From Hyphomicrobium_A sp964620915 (GTDB lineage Bacteria; Pseudomonadota; Alphaproteobacteria; Rhizobiales; Hyphomicrobiaceae): 34,513 nt of DNA. The notes under the pieces are model-generated. The model saw only the letters and a program-made list of their open reading frames with translations, was not told the origin of the DNA and made no database searches. Shown piece after piece: positions 7,718-15,341 of the stretch (position 1 is its first letter; each line of letters begins with the position of its first letter). Made by a program: the position numbers and the translations under genes. The stretch is taken from assembly GCA_964620915.1 (NCBI GenBank), contig CAZUKP010000033.1, forward strand, positions 1 to 34,513, given 5' to 3'.

Positions 7718-8692
7718 ATGAGGCTGAGGCGGACGCAGATCACTTCTGGATTTCGGCTTGAGTTCCAACATGGTCACGGCTGGGTTTCGGTTGCCGAGGC
7801 GCTCAAGTACACAGCGCATGACGCCCGACCAGAAGCCGAACTGTGGAGCACCGACATGGTGGCCCTGCTCGCGGCTCCCGCCGAGGTGCGCCAATCCATC
7901 GAAGCCGGCGCACGAAACGTAGAACCGAAGTCGGCAGGTCATGCCGATGTTGCCATTCCTTTCATGCCGCGGTCCTACCGCGACTTCATGCTGTTCGAAG
8001 CACATGCGATCGATGCCGCGCGCGGTTTTGTCGAGCGCTTCATGCCGCGGGCATGGCCCATCGTGCGCGGTTACGAATGTTTGACCGGCAGAACGTTCCC
8101 GAAGTTGAGGCCCCATTCGCTGTGGTATCGCCAGCCCGTCTATTACATGGGCAACCACATGTCCTTCGTTGCCGACGGGGCCGAGATCCCCATCCCGCCT
8201 TACACGCATGCTTTGGATTACGAGCTGGAGTTGGGCTTTGTGCTGGCGCACCCGCTTCTCGACGCCGATGCTGACACGGCGGAGCAAGCCATTGGCGGAT
8301 TTGTGGTTCTCAACGATTTTTCAGCACGCGACGTACAACTCGCCGAGATGGCCTCGGGCTTTGGACCGCAAAAGGCAAAGCACTTCGCCAATGCCATTTC
8401 GAAGATCGTCGTTACGGCCGATGAGGTTTTGCCCCACTGGAGAAATTTCAAGGGACACGTGCGGCTCAACGGAATGGTGGTGAGCGAACCTGAAACAAAA
8501 GATGCGCGCTGGTCTCTGGGAGAGGTGCTCGCCCATGCCTCGCGCGCCGAGGCCTTATACCCCGGCGAGTTTTTCGGATCCGGCACGCTGCCCGGTGGCA
8601 GCGGCATCGAGGCCGGGCGTTTGCTTATTGCTGGCGATGAAATCGAGATCGGGATAGAGGGTCTCGGAACGCTCACAAATCATATTGTCTGA
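7718..8692 (+). CDS. Fumarylacetoacetate hydrolase (FAH) family protein
   Basis: This 324-residue member of the FAH superfamily belongs to the metal-dependent C-C or C-O hydrolases and decarboxylases used in aromatic and keto-acid breakdown. The metal-binding core is visible: DYELELGFVLA, then VLNDFSARDVQ, then KHFANAISKIVV, ending with EIEIGIEGLGTLTNHIV. An N-terminal region of about 100 residues precedes the core, as in full-length fumarylacetoacetases. The start at 7718 is chosen because AGGA lies 5 bases upstream; an in-frame ATG at 7694 has no such site. The stop is 10 bases before the cyclase gene, so the two are probably cotranscribed. The substrate is not known; an acylpyruvate or ring-cleavage product is possible. 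Confidence 0.87.
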   Translation: MRLRRTQITSGFRLEFQHGHGWVSVAEALKYTAHDARPEAELWSTDMVALLAAPAEVRQSIEAGARNVEPKSAGHADVAIPFMPRSYRDFMLFEAHAIDAARGFVERFMPRAWPIVRGYECLTGRTFPKLRPHSLWYRQPVYYMGNHMSFVADGAEIPIPPYTHALDYELELGFVLAHPLLDADADTAEQAIGGFVVLNDFSARDVQLAEMASGFGPQKAKHFANAISKIVVTADEVLPHWRNFKGHVRLNGMVVSEPETKDARWSLGEVLAHASRAEALYPGEFFGSGTLPGGSGIEAGRLLIAGDEIEIGIEGLGTLTNHIV

Positions 8693-8702
8693 AGCGGAAC
8701 CC

Positions 8703-9464
8703 ATGAAGGTCATCGATCTCTCAAAATCGATTCAGTTCAATCGCGGCGATCCGCACTTCATGCAGGTGCGCATAAGCCACAAGCCGCATCGTACGGGCAA
8801 ACTCTTGGTCTGGCTGTTGGGGTTGCCGCGTCGCTTGTTTCCCAAGGATTTCGTGGGCTGGGCCGACGACACGATCACCAAAATGGGTGTGCATTCGACA
8901 ACGCATATTGATGCGCCCTGGCACTACGGACCAATCTCTGCGGGAAAGCCTGCGCAGACCATCGAGCAAATCCCGTTGGAAAAGTGCATCGGACCTGGCG
9001 TCGTCCTCGATCTGACGCATAAAGCTGACGACGACCCCATCACGGCCGCTGACCTGGAGGCGGCACTCGCAAAGACGGGTGCAATGCTGGACGAGAACAC
9101 TATCGTTCTCATCCGCACCGGGCGCGACAAGCTTTTGGGCACGAAGGAGTTCTGGAAGCGCGGCACCGGCATGAGCGCTGAGGCCACCGATTGGCTGCTC
9201 GATCGCGGGCCGACTGTAATGGGGATCGACCAATGGGGCTGGGATATTCCGTTCCGCGCGCAGATCGCCAAGTCGAAAGCAACAAATGATGACACGATCT
9301 TCTGGGAGGCCCACCGCGTTGGTCAGCGCCGCCCCTATTGGCACATGGAACAGCTCACAAATCTCGGTGCTCTGCCGCCGACCGGTTTCGAGGTGATGGT
9401 TTTTCCCTTGAAGATCGTCGGCGCGTCCGCGGCACCCGCACGCGTCGTGGCGGTGATCCGCTAG
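8703..9464 (+). CDS. Cyclase family protein (kynurenine formamidase/isatin hydrolase-like)
   Basis: The protein of about 253 residues belongs to the 'putative cyclase' metal-dependent amidohydrolase family (COG1878). The metal motif HSTTHIDAPWHY fits the family pattern HxxTHxDxPxH, and the second part, RTGRDKLLG with a later FWEAHR and GALPPTGFEVMVFPLK, is also typical. Known members hydrolyse N-formylkynurenine, isatin or similar amides and lactones. The start ATG at 8703 begins the conserved part; a TTG at 8685 would overlap the FAH stop. Pairing with an FAH-family hydrolase suggests two successive hydrolytic steps in breakdown of an aromatic or heterocyclic compound. The substrate cannot be named from sequence. 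Confidence 0.87.
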   Translation: MKVIDLSKSIQFNRGDPHFMQVRISHKPHRTGKLLVWLLGLPRRLFPKDFVGWADDTITKMGVHSTTHIDAPWHYGPISAGKPAQTIEQIPLEKCIGPGVVLDLTHKADDDPITAADLEAALAKTGAMLDENTIVLIRTGRDKLLGTKEFWKRGTGMSAEATDWLLDRGPTVMGIDQWGWDIPFRAQIAKSKATNDDTIFWEAHRVGQRRPYWHMEQLTNLGALPPTGFEVMVFPLKIVGASAAPARVVAVIR

Positions 9465-9466
9465 GC

Positions 9467-9667
9467 TCAGCGCGTGAAGAGCCAGAATGCGATGCTGAGG
9501 ACGATGCTCACGATCAGCGATGTCATCAGCGGAATATAGAGCCGGAATCCTTCCCGCTCGATCACGATGTCGCCGGGCAACCGTCCAAGGCCCAGGCGTT
9601 CCCCGACCAGCCAGACGAGGCCGATGACGATCAGAAAAACGCCGATGAGGATGAGTAGCTTGGGCAT
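9467..9667 (-). CDS. DUF2905 family small membrane protein
   Basis: A 66-residue protein with two hydrophobic segments (about residues 3-20 and 45-64) separated by the family hallmark LGRLPGDI-x-IERE-GFRLYIPL. DUF2905 proteins are widespread and of unknown function. The ATG at 9667 begins the family-typical MPKLLI start; a TTG at 9676 would overlap the glycerol kinase stop. It sits 5 bases downstream of glpK on the same strand and is probably cotranscribed with it. It is convergent with the cyclase gene, whose stop is 2 bases away. Confidence 0.87.
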   Translation of the reverse strand: MPKLLILIGVFLIVIGLVWLVGERLGLGRLPGDIVIEREGFRLYIPLMTSLIVSIVLSIAFWLFTR

Positions 9668-9672
9668 GATAC

Positions 9673-11178
9673 TCAACTGGGCGCGCTACCGAATGAGGAC
9701 AAGGTGCGGCTCACGGCATCTTTCCACGATGTTATTTTTGCCGTTCTCGATGCCTGATCGAGGGTGGGGCTGAACCGCCGGTCGAGCGCCCACTTTTGCG
9801 CAAACGTGTCGGGCGGCGGATAGAAACCGCATTGCAGCCCAGCCAGGTAAGCCGCACCCAATGCCGTCGTCTCCAAGACCGTCGGCCGGTCGACAGGTGC
9901 ATCGAGGATGTCGGCCAGCCTTTGCAGCATCCAGTCCGATGCAACCATGCCACCGTCGACACGCAGCACGGTCTCAGATGTGGCGGGCCAGTCTCCGCGC
10001 ATCGCTTCGAGCAGGTCGTAGGTTTGGAAGCACACCGCCTCGAGCGCCGCCCTGGCTAGCTCGTTTGGGCTTGTGTTGCGTGTGAGGCCGTAGAGTGCGC
10101 CGCGGCAGTTGGCATCCCAATAGGGTGCGCCAAGTCCGACAAAGGCGGGCACCAGCACCACGTTCTGTGTTGGGTCTGCCGCCTCGGCCATCGTGCCGGC
10201 CGCTTGGGCGTTGGGGATCACCTTCAGTCCATCACGCAGCCACTGCACGGCCGCACCTGCAATGAAGATCGCACCCTCCAGCGCGTATGTCCGCTCGCCA
10301 TCGAGCTGGTAGGCAATCGTCGTCAGCAGGCGATGTCGTGAAGGAATAGCTTCAGTTCCGGTGTTCAGTACGGCGAAGCATCCCGTGCCGTACGTCGACT
10401 TGATCATGCCGGGCTTGAAACAGGCTTGACCGATGGTTGCGGCTTGTTGGTCTCCCGCGATGCCACGGATGGGGATGGGGGCACCGAAGATCTCAGGGTC
10501 GGTCAGCCCAAACTCAAACGCACAGTCGCGGACCTCCGGCAGCAGCCCGCGCGGCACGCCAAATACGTCGAGGAGCGCATCGTCCCAGTGTCCGGTGTGG
10601 ATGTTTAACAGGCAGGACCGGCTGGCGTTCGTTGCATCCGTTGCGAAGACACGTCCGCCTGTCAGACGCCACAGCAAGAATGTGTCGACCGTGCCGAAGG
10701 CCAGCTCACCGCGCTCGGCAGCTTCGCGTGCGCCGGGCACGCGATCGAGCACCCAAGCGATCTTGGTGGCCGAAAAATATGGATCGAGCTTGAGGCCTGT
10801 CTTCTCTCGAACGTGTTCCTCGTGTCCGCCTGCGAGCAGATCCTGGCAGGCCTGTGCCGTGCGGCGGTCCTGCCAGACGATGGCATTGTGGATCGGCTTG
10901 CCGGTCGCACGCTCCCACACGAGCGTCGTCTCGCGCTGGTTGGTGATGCCGATAGCAGCAACGTCGTGCGCGGTTGCGCTCGCTTTCGAAAGAGCGGCAC
11001 GCGCGGTCGAAACAACCGACTGCCAGATGTGCTCTGGATCGTGTTCGACCCATCCGGAATCGGGGTAGTGCTGCGCAAACTCCTCCTGGGCGGTGGCGGC
11101 AATGGATAGGTCTTTGTCGAACAGGATGGCCCGGCTCGATGTTGTCCCCTGATCGATTGCCAAGACGTAGCGTGCCAT
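9673..11178 (-). CDS. glpK: Glycerol kinase
   Basis: The enzyme of 501 residues phosphorylates glycerol with ATP to glycerol 3-phosphate in the cytoplasm. The N-terminal phosphate motif LAIDQGTTSSRAILFD, the WQDRRTA segment, the GIAGDQQAA motif and the C-terminal LRVDGGMVASDWMLQ motif of the FGGY sugar-kinase family are all present. The length is normal. The start is ATG at 11178, preceded by GGGGAAGG at a good distance and starting the family-typical MARYVLAIDQG; a longer reading from 11235 is not supported. No glycerol facilitator or glycerol-3-phosphate dehydrogenase is in the window, so the kinase stands apart from a glp operon. Confidence 0.95.
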   Translation of the reverse strand: MARYVLAIDQGTTSSRAILFDKDLSIAATAQEEFAQHYPDSGWVEHDPEHIWQSVVSTARAALSKASATAHDVAAIGITNQRETTLVWERATGKPIHNAIVWQDRRTAQACQDLLAGGHEEHVREKTGLKLDPYFSATKIAWVLDRVPGAREAAERGELAFGTVDTFLLWRLTGGRVFATDATNASRSCLLNIHTGHWDDALLDVFGVPRGLLPEVRDCAFEFGLTDPEIFGAPIPIRGIAGDQQAATIGQACFKPGMIKSTYGTGCFAVLNTGTEAIPSRHRLLTTIAYQLDGERTYALEGAIFIAGAAVQWLRDGLKVIPNAQAAGTMAEAADPTQNVVLVPAFVGLGAPYWDANCRGALYGLTRNTSPNELARAALEAVCFQTYDLLEAMRGDWPATSETVLRVDGGMVASDWMLQRLADILDAPVDRPTVLETTALGAAYLAGLQCGFYPPPDTFAQKWALDRRFSPTLDQASRTAKITSWKDAVSRTLSSFGSAPS

Positions 11179-11295
11179 AGCGCCTTCCCCGTTCTGCCCC
11201 ATTGAGGACAACGTCACTATCGACATATGGGCCAAGCCTTAGTAGCAAGCCCAATCCATCCTTCCTATTCCTATGCCAAGCTGGTCAATTCCTTC

Positions 11296-12645
11296 ATGAG
11301 CGCGCCCACACGCCCCCCGGATCCCGCACGCCTTTCGTTACTTGATGCGGTAACCGTCTACTTGCGCCCGCGCGTTCTGATCGTTCTCTTGCTTGGTTTT
11401 TCGTCCGGGCTGCCCTTGGCGCTGTCCGGAGAGACCCTGCGGGTTTGGATGGCCGATCGCGGTGTCGATCTGGCTACGATCGGGCTCCTCGCCCTCGCCG
11501 GTCTGCCCTATACCTTGAAATTCATCTGGGCGCCCGTCGTTGACGCGCTGCGTGTGCCTTTCCTAACGCGCCACCTCGGGCAAAGGCGCGGCTGGCTTGT
11601 TGCCTCGCAGATCGTGTTGATGGCAGCGATCGTATTCCTGGGGACGCGCGATCCCCTGCAAGCACCTCTCATGATCGGTGCGGCAGCCCTTCTCGTCGCG
11701 TTTGCCTCAGCAACCCAAGACATCGTCGTCGATGCGTTCCGGGTCCAAAGCTTGCCGACCGATGAGCAGGCGGCGGGTATGGCAAGTTACGTCGCCGCTT
11801 ACCGCGTCGGCATGCTGGCATCTGGCGCGGGTGTCATTGGGCTCAGTGCGTGGCTAGAAACACAAGGGCTCAGCAAGGATGCCATCTGGCCGATCGCTTA
11901 TGCGATGGCCGCGGCGTTGGTGCTTGTCGGTTTGTTTGCCGCGTTGATGGCCAAAGAGCCTGATGGAGAACGGGCCACGCCCCCTGCGCAAGGCGCCGCA
12001 CTCAGCCGACTCTTCGATACGGCAAAGGGGGCCTTTGCAGATTTTTTGAAACGCGATGCCGCGGTGGCGATCCTAGCGTTCGTCATTCTCTACAAGCTGT
12101 GTGATGCGCTTGCCGGAACGATGACGGCGCCGTTCGTCCTGTCGCTGGGCTACACGAAGGCCGCGTACGCAACCATCGTGAAAGGTGTGGGACTTGCCGC
12201 ACTACTCATTGGCGGTTTCGCCGGCGGAGCTGTCGCCCGGGCCCTACCGCTCTCCACAGCCCTGTGGATCGGGGCCATCCTTCAGATGATGTCCAACTTG
12301 GTGTTCGTGTGGCTAGGCTACCAGGAGACGAGCAACTGGGCGCTGACGGTTGCGATCATCGCTGAGAATTTCTCAGGTGCGATTGGCACGGTGATCTTTG
12401 TCGCCTACTTGTCCGCGCTGTGCCGCAACCCGCTCCACACCGCTACTCAATACGCGCTGCTGACCGCGCTGGCCTCTACGGGGCGCACGTTCTTCTCCTC
12501 CGGAACGGGATTTGCGGCCGCGGCGCTGGGCTGGCCCGCTTACTTCATCTCAACAGCGCTGGCCGCGCTACCTGCACTGGCGCTCATGCTCTGGTTGCAA
12601 AAGCGCGGCCACTTCCGCAAGCTCGATAATGAGCAATCGGGTTAG
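11296..12645 (+). CDS. AmpG-like MFS permease (muropeptide transporter family)
   Basis: This integral membrane protein of 449 residues has about twelve or more hydrophobic segments and matches AmpG, the inner-membrane permease that imports anhydro-muropeptides for cell-wall recycling. Characteristic stretches are FSSGLPLALSGETLRVWM at the first helix, LAGLPYTLKFIWAPVVDAL, and ASATQDIVVDAFRVQSL, the MFS-like acidic motif typical of AmpG. The start is uncertain: ATG at 11296 begins a short polar tail before the first helix, while ATG at 11227 would add 23 residues; neither has a clear ribosome site. It is divergent from glpK. No AmpD, NagZ or beta-lactamase gene lies nearby. Confidence 0.88.
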   Translation: MSAPTRPPDPARLSLLDAVTVYLRPRVLIVLLLGFSSGLPLALSGETLRVWMADRGVDLATIGLLALAGLPYTLKFIWAPVVDALRVPFLTRHLGQRRGWLVASQIVLMAAIVFLGTRDPLQAPLMIGAAALLVAFASATQDIVVDAFRVQSLPTDEQAAGMASYVAAYRVGMLASGAGVIGLSAWLETQGLSKDAIWPIAYAMAAALVLVGLFAALMAKEPDGERATPPAQGAALSRLFDTAKGAFADFLKRDAAVAILAFVILYKLCDALAGTMTAPFVLSLGYTKAAYATIVKGVGLAALLIGGFAGGAVARALPLSTALWIGAILQMMSNLVFVWLGYQETSNWALTVAIIAENFSGAIGTVIFVAYLSALCRNPLHTATQYALLTALASTGRTFFSSGTGFAAAALGWPAYFISTALAALPALALMLWLQKRGHFRKLDNEQSG

Positions 12646-12654
12646 TGCGCGACG

Positions 12655-13152
12655 TCAGTCGCTGCCACCTTCGACTTCGTTGGCCGAGTCGGCTTGAAGC
12701 TGGCCGTAGTTCTCAACGCCGATTTTTGCGAGGAGGTCGAGCTGGGTCTCGATGAAGTCGATGTGGCCTTCCTCATCGGCGAGCAGTTCCTCGAACAGTT
12801 GCATCGAGACGTAGTCCTTCTTGTCGCGACAGAGTTCGCGCGACTTGGCGTAGGTCTCTCGAGCGATGTATTCGCCCTTCAAGTCACATTCGAGCACTTC
12901 CTTGATGTCCTCGCCGATCATCAGCGGCGCAATCTCCTGCATCTTGGGAAAACCTTCCAGCAGAAGTATGCGGGTAACGAGCTTGTCGGCGTGGTTCATC
13001 TCCTCGATCGATTCGGCGCGCTCTTTCTTGGCAAGCCGGGTGTAGCCCCAATCATCGAGCCGGCGGTAGTGCAGCCAGTATTGATTGACGGCGCCAAGCT
13101 CGAGTTTGAGCGCCTCGTTTAGTGCTGCAATGACCTCTTTATCGCCTTTCAT
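12655..13152 (-). CDS. bfr: Bacterioferritin
   Basis: The 165-residue subunit forms the 24-meric heme-containing iron-storage shell. The ferroxidase ligands are present as Glu18 (ALKLELGAVNQYWLHYR), Glu51 and His54 (SIEEMNHADK), Glu94 (KGEYIARE) and Glu127 with His130 (ADEEGHIDF). Met52, the axial heme ligand that separates Bfr from heme-free ferritins, is in the EEMNH stretch. The Bfd-like gene ends about 157 bases upstream on the same strand. The two products belong together: Bfd reduces the Bfr heme so iron can be released. A non-coding gap separates them, so bfr probably has its own promoter. The C-terminal tail is slightly longer than in E. coli and acidic. Confidence 0.96.
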   Translation of the reverse strand: MKGDKEVIAALNEALKLELGAVNQYWLHYRRLDDWGYTRLAKKERAESIEEMNHADKLVTRILLLEGFPKMQEIAPLMIGEDIKEVLECDLKGEYIARETYAKSRELCRDKKDYVSMQLFEELLADEEGHIDFIETQLDLLAKIGVENYGQLQADSANEVEGGSD

Positions 13153-13308
13153 GGCTGCCCTCCGTGCCTATTGTGATGGCGGAAATTATCGTGCGTTCGG
13201 AACGGCGCGATGCCGCTCCAGGGATCGGGCAAGCCTCAGGCGAGGTGCCAGCCTCGATATTGGTGGGAGATCTAGAACGATTCCAGAAGAAAATTTCAGC
13301 GCAAGGCG

Positions 13309-13647
13309 TTAGGCAACTTTGCGATCGCCAGTCTGAGGAAGAGATGCCGACACCTGTTCGGATGCCTTGGCACCACGGGCTGTGCGATGCGAGGTGAATT
13401 GAATAAGCTTACTGCGAGCGGTTGCGCATGCGAATGGGCATATAAGCCCCTTCTTTTCCAGCTCATCCATCTTTTTGTAGATCGTCTCGACGGCGAGCGG
13501 CGCGCAACCACAACAATTCATCCGCTTACTTAGATGACGATACACGACGCCCGGAGTCGGGATTGGCGCATCTGGTTGATTGAGGATCTCAATCAACGCG
13601 CTCTCAATATCCCGATCAGAAATCACTGTGCATGAGCAGACGATCAT
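13309..13647 (-). CDS. bfd: Bfd-like (2Fe-2S)-binding protein, bacterioferritin-associated
   Basis: The 112-residue protein has the Bfd arrangement Cys4-x-Cys6 (MIVCSC) and Cys45/Cys46-Gly-Cys48 (MNCCGCAP), the ligands of a [2Fe-2S] cluster. Ferredoxins of this type pass electrons to bacterioferritin for iron release, and bfr is the next gene. It is longer than E. coli Bfd (about 64 residues). The extra part holds a helical region, two more cysteines at GLICPFACA and a low-complexity Ser/Ala/Thr tail. The start ATG at 13647 has AGGAG 6 bases upstream and overlaps the stop of a 31-codon ORF as ATGA. The symbol rests on context and cysteine pattern. Confidence 0.8.
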   Translation of the reverse strand: MIVCSCTVISDRDIESALIEILNQPDAPIPTPGVVYRHLSKRMNCCGCAPLAVETIYKKMDELEKKGLICPFACATARSKLIQFTSHRTARGAKASEQVSASLPQTGDRKVA

Positions 13648-13739
13648 CGGAGCTCCTTCGGCCGCAGGTCGGCGCGGTTCCACACCAAGAGATGCGGTCC
13701 ATCACCGTGCACGGTCTTCACCAGAGCGATTGTCTTCAT
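13644..13739 (-). CDS. Candidate 31-residue small protein or leader peptide overlapping bfd
   Basis: On the - strand an ATG at 13739 opens a 31-codon frame (start MKTIALVKTVHGDG, end RADLRPKELR) whose TGA stop overlaps the bfd start as ATGA. GGAG lies 9 bases before the ATG. About three quarters of its third codon positions are G or C, as in the genes around. It is too short for usual gene calling. The overlap suggests translational coupling to the iron-sulfur protein, either as a real small protein or as a leader. I do not recognise a family, and chance cannot be excluded without homologues. Confidence 0.5.
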   Translation of the reverse strand: MKTIALVKTVHGDGPHLLVWNRADLRPKELR

Positions 13740-13896
13740 TCTCGATACTCTCCGTCCCACAAACCCGGGGTCAGCGGGAGGCACAATCTATATATGGAAA
13801 GTCTTCGTCAAGTTTTGAAGATGGAATGATCCGTGTCAAGAGATGCACTGACGCATCAGGTCCAAATCTCATACATTTGAAGGCTGTTTTTGAGGC

Positions 13897-14385
13897 TTAT
13901 CGGGCCACAGCCTGTTGCGGGCCACGGCGGGATCTGCCCGAACCGCTGGTGGCGGGGCGGCCCCCTACCTTGCGCGATGTGCCACCTGCGCTGGCGCCGC
14001 CGAGAGGGATCTGGCCCTTGGCCATGTCTGCCAGGGTATGTTGATCAAGAACGCTAACAAAGGCGTCCAGTGCCTCGTCGACGATTTGGTTAAGGTCACC
14101 GGAGCCTTCGGAGTCTTTAGCGGAGCTCCCGGTTAGCTCAATCTCACGAACGACGTCGCCGATACGGATCTCAGATGGGGGATGGGCGAGGCGCACGCCG
14201 CCATGGCGCCCGCGAGCAGACTGCAAAAATCCGGACTTGCACAGCAAGTGCACAATTTTGAAGGCATTTTGCTGGGTAATCTCAAGCCGCCTGGCAATGT
14301 CGGCAACCTTGACGAGCTGGCCGCCGCCGTTTGCACAATCGATCAGGATGCGGACGGCATGGCCGGTAGATTTGTTGAGGCGCAT
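13897..14385 (-). CDS. Rrf2 family transcriptional regulator lacking Fe-S cysteines
   Basis: The 162-residue protein has the Rrf2 winged helix-turn-helix: MRLNKSTGHAVRILI at the N-terminus, VADIARRLEITQQNAFKIVHLL as the helix-turn-helix, and the wing GFLQSARGRHGGVRLA. After it comes the dimer helix ending in AFVSVLDQHTLADM, which resembles NsrR. NsrR, IscR and RirA carry three cysteines between wing and dimer helix for an Fe-S cluster. Here that region (about residues 85-110) has none; it reads as Ser, Asp, Gly and Glu. The only cysteines are at 17 and 49. The C-terminal tail is low-complexity and basic. It lies upstream of the bfd-bfr block, which it may regulate, but nothing in the sequence proves this. 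Confidence 0.85.
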   Translation of the reverse strand: MRLNKSTGHAVRILIDCANGGGQLVKVADIARRLEITQQNAFKIVHLLCKSGFLQSARGRHGGVRLAHPPSEIRIGDVVREIELTGSSAKDSEGSGDLNQIVDEALDAFVSVLDQHTLADMAKGQIPLGGASAGGTSRKVGGRPATSGSGRSRRGPQQAVAR

Positions 14386-14534
14386 TGAGGGGCCTGGTTA
14401 GGATCGTCTGGTGGAAAAACCGGATACGTCGTTAAGCGTGTGTTGGCAACTGTGATGCGCAGCATGAGCCTGTCCAAGCCCCGACATGTACCAATCACAG
14501 ACTCCCGGGGAGCCTAGCAGAATTCCCGCAACTA

Positions 14535-14565
14535 AGTGTACACTATCAATAATGAACGACGTTCA
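14535..14565. promoter_or_regulatory. Two adjacent palindromes, possible operators
   Basis: AGTGTACACT is a perfect 10-bp palindrome. Eight bases on, TGAAC and GTTCA form a second dyad with a 3-base spacer. Both lie in the divergent region, 150-165 bases from either start codon. The symmetry is seen; binding by any protein is inference. Confidence 0.35.
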
Positions 14566-14647
14566 AAATAGATCGGTGGTTTGCCGATTCTATGCAGATG
14601 CCAGCTTAGGGACGCCCAAGCGAAAAAATTCCAGAAAAGTTCACCCC

Positions 14648-14698
14648 TGTTCCCGCTGAGACAGCGCGTAGGGCGGGGGTGACGCATGATCAGTCTCA
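14648..14698 (+). promoter_or_regulatory. Conserved upstream element, copy 1
   Basis: TGTTCCC, 6 bases, ACAGCGCGTA, 13 bases, GCATGATCAGTCTCA. The same blocks at identical spacing occur before the other two secreted-protein genes (15262, 16024). The GCATG block begins 46 bases before the start codon. It is probably a promoter with operator or a structured leader; the sigma factor is not recognised. Confidence 0.6.
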
Positions 14699-14729
14699 CA
14701 AGAACGAACTCAAACCGATGGGGACTGAC

Positions 14730-15152
14730 ATGAACAAGTTTTTGATCGCACTTTTTGCCACTCTGATTGCCGCCACCACCATCTTCGCCTCGGTCGCTGA
14801 GGCCGGCGGCAGAGGCGGTATGCGCAACCACTTTCGCCACCTGCACCTGATCCAGCACCACCAGAACGACACCTACACGGCCAAGACGTACAAGAAGCGC
14901 TCCTACTACGCCGCCAAGAAGCGCAAGGCCCGCAAGGTAAATGTTGCCAAGACCAAGCAGGCGCCGGCTCCCAAGGCGGAGGTTGCCAAGGTTGATGAGA
15001 CTAAGACTGAGCAGTCCTCAATCTCTTCAGGCACCACCGAGGTTGCGGTGGCCGACGAGATCAAAGAAGAGGTGGTGACAGCAACTCGCAACCTGGGCTG
15101 CAAGAAGTTCTTCCCCTCAGCTGGTATCACCCTGACGGTGCCCTGCGAGTAA
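14730..15152 (+). CDS. Secreted basic protein with Cys-x14-Cys-Glu C-terminus, paralogue 1
   Basis: This 140-residue protein belongs to no family I recognise. A Sec signal peptide (MNKF, hydrophobic core, cleavage after SVAEA near residue 25) is followed by a His/Arg-rich patch and a Lys/Arg-rich body (about residues 50-85). Then come an acidic linker containing EQSSIS and the C-terminus GCKKFFPSAGITLTVPCE-stop. The two cysteines are 14 residues apart and could form a disulfide after export. The next two genes encode proteins with the same order of parts. The ATG at 14730 is preceded by GGGG 6 bases away inside ATGGGGACTGAC; the same layout precedes both paralogues, which supports this start over the ATG at 14718. 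A strong terminator follows, so it is transcribed alone. Confidence 0.85.
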   Translation: MNKFLIALFATLIAATTIFASVAEAGGRGGMRNHFRHLHLIQHHQNDTYTAKTYKKRSYYAAKKRKARKVNVAKTKQAPAPKAEVAKVDETKTEQSSISSGTTEVAVADEIKEEVVTATRNLGCKKFFPSAGITLTVPCE

Positions 15153-15175
15153 GCCGCAAACCAAACTGAAACGAG

Positions 15176-15217
15176 ACAAACTCGATCCCGGTCGCAAGGC
15201 CGGGATCGTTTGCTTTT
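15176..15217 (+). terminator. Intrinsic terminator after secreted-protein paralogue 1
   Basis: CGATCCCGG (15183-15191) and CCGGGATCG (15200-15208) form a perfect 9-bp stem with an 8-nt loop. AAAC and GTTT flanks can extend it, and TTTGCTTTTGG follows. It is 30 bases past the stop codon. Confidence 0.85.
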
Positions 15218-15261
15218 GGCGTGCGTGTTTGTTGCCTGCCGGGGAAAAAAAATCTTCGGCC

Positions 15262-15312
15262 TGTGCCGGGAGAAACAGCGGACTTCCGCTTCCATCGGCA
15301 TGTTCGGCATTC
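15262..15312 (+). promoter_or_regulatory. Conserved upstream element, copy 2 (diverged)
   Basis: TGTGCCG, 6 bases, ACAGCGGACT, 13 bases, GCATGTTCGGCATTC. Block spacing equals that of copies 1 and 3, although the sequence is more diverged. The GCATG block starts 44 bases before the start codon. An A-tract (15245-15252) lies just upstream. Confidence 0.5.
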
Positions 15313-15341
15313 AACGTCGAAACACTGCAATGGAGATCAAC

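Larger units (their letters stand above)
14386..14729. other. 344-bp intergenic region between the Rrf2 gene and the first secreted-protein gene
   Basis: It separates divergent genes and holds two short perfect palindromes, AGTGTACACT (14535-14544) and TGAAC-GAC-GTTCA (14553-14565), an A-rich tract near 14623 and the conserved element at 14648-14698. The palindromes are plausible operator sites, for instance for the Rrf2 protein or for control of the secreted-protein gene. No gene was found in it. Confidence 0.6.

Noticed and set aside
7511..8287. 258-codon ORF on the - strand
   Set aside because: It lies opposite the FAH-family gene, has no recognisable domain, and is explained as an antisense shadow in GC-rich DNA.
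13827..13852. TGATCC upstream of the bfd region as another RpoE promoter
   Set aside because: No TA at the N18 position, and the strand does not face a gene.
14532..14861. 109-codon ORF on the - strand in the Rrf2/secreted-protein region
   Set aside because: It overlaps the signal peptide region of the first secreted gene and the conserved element, and lacks coding character.
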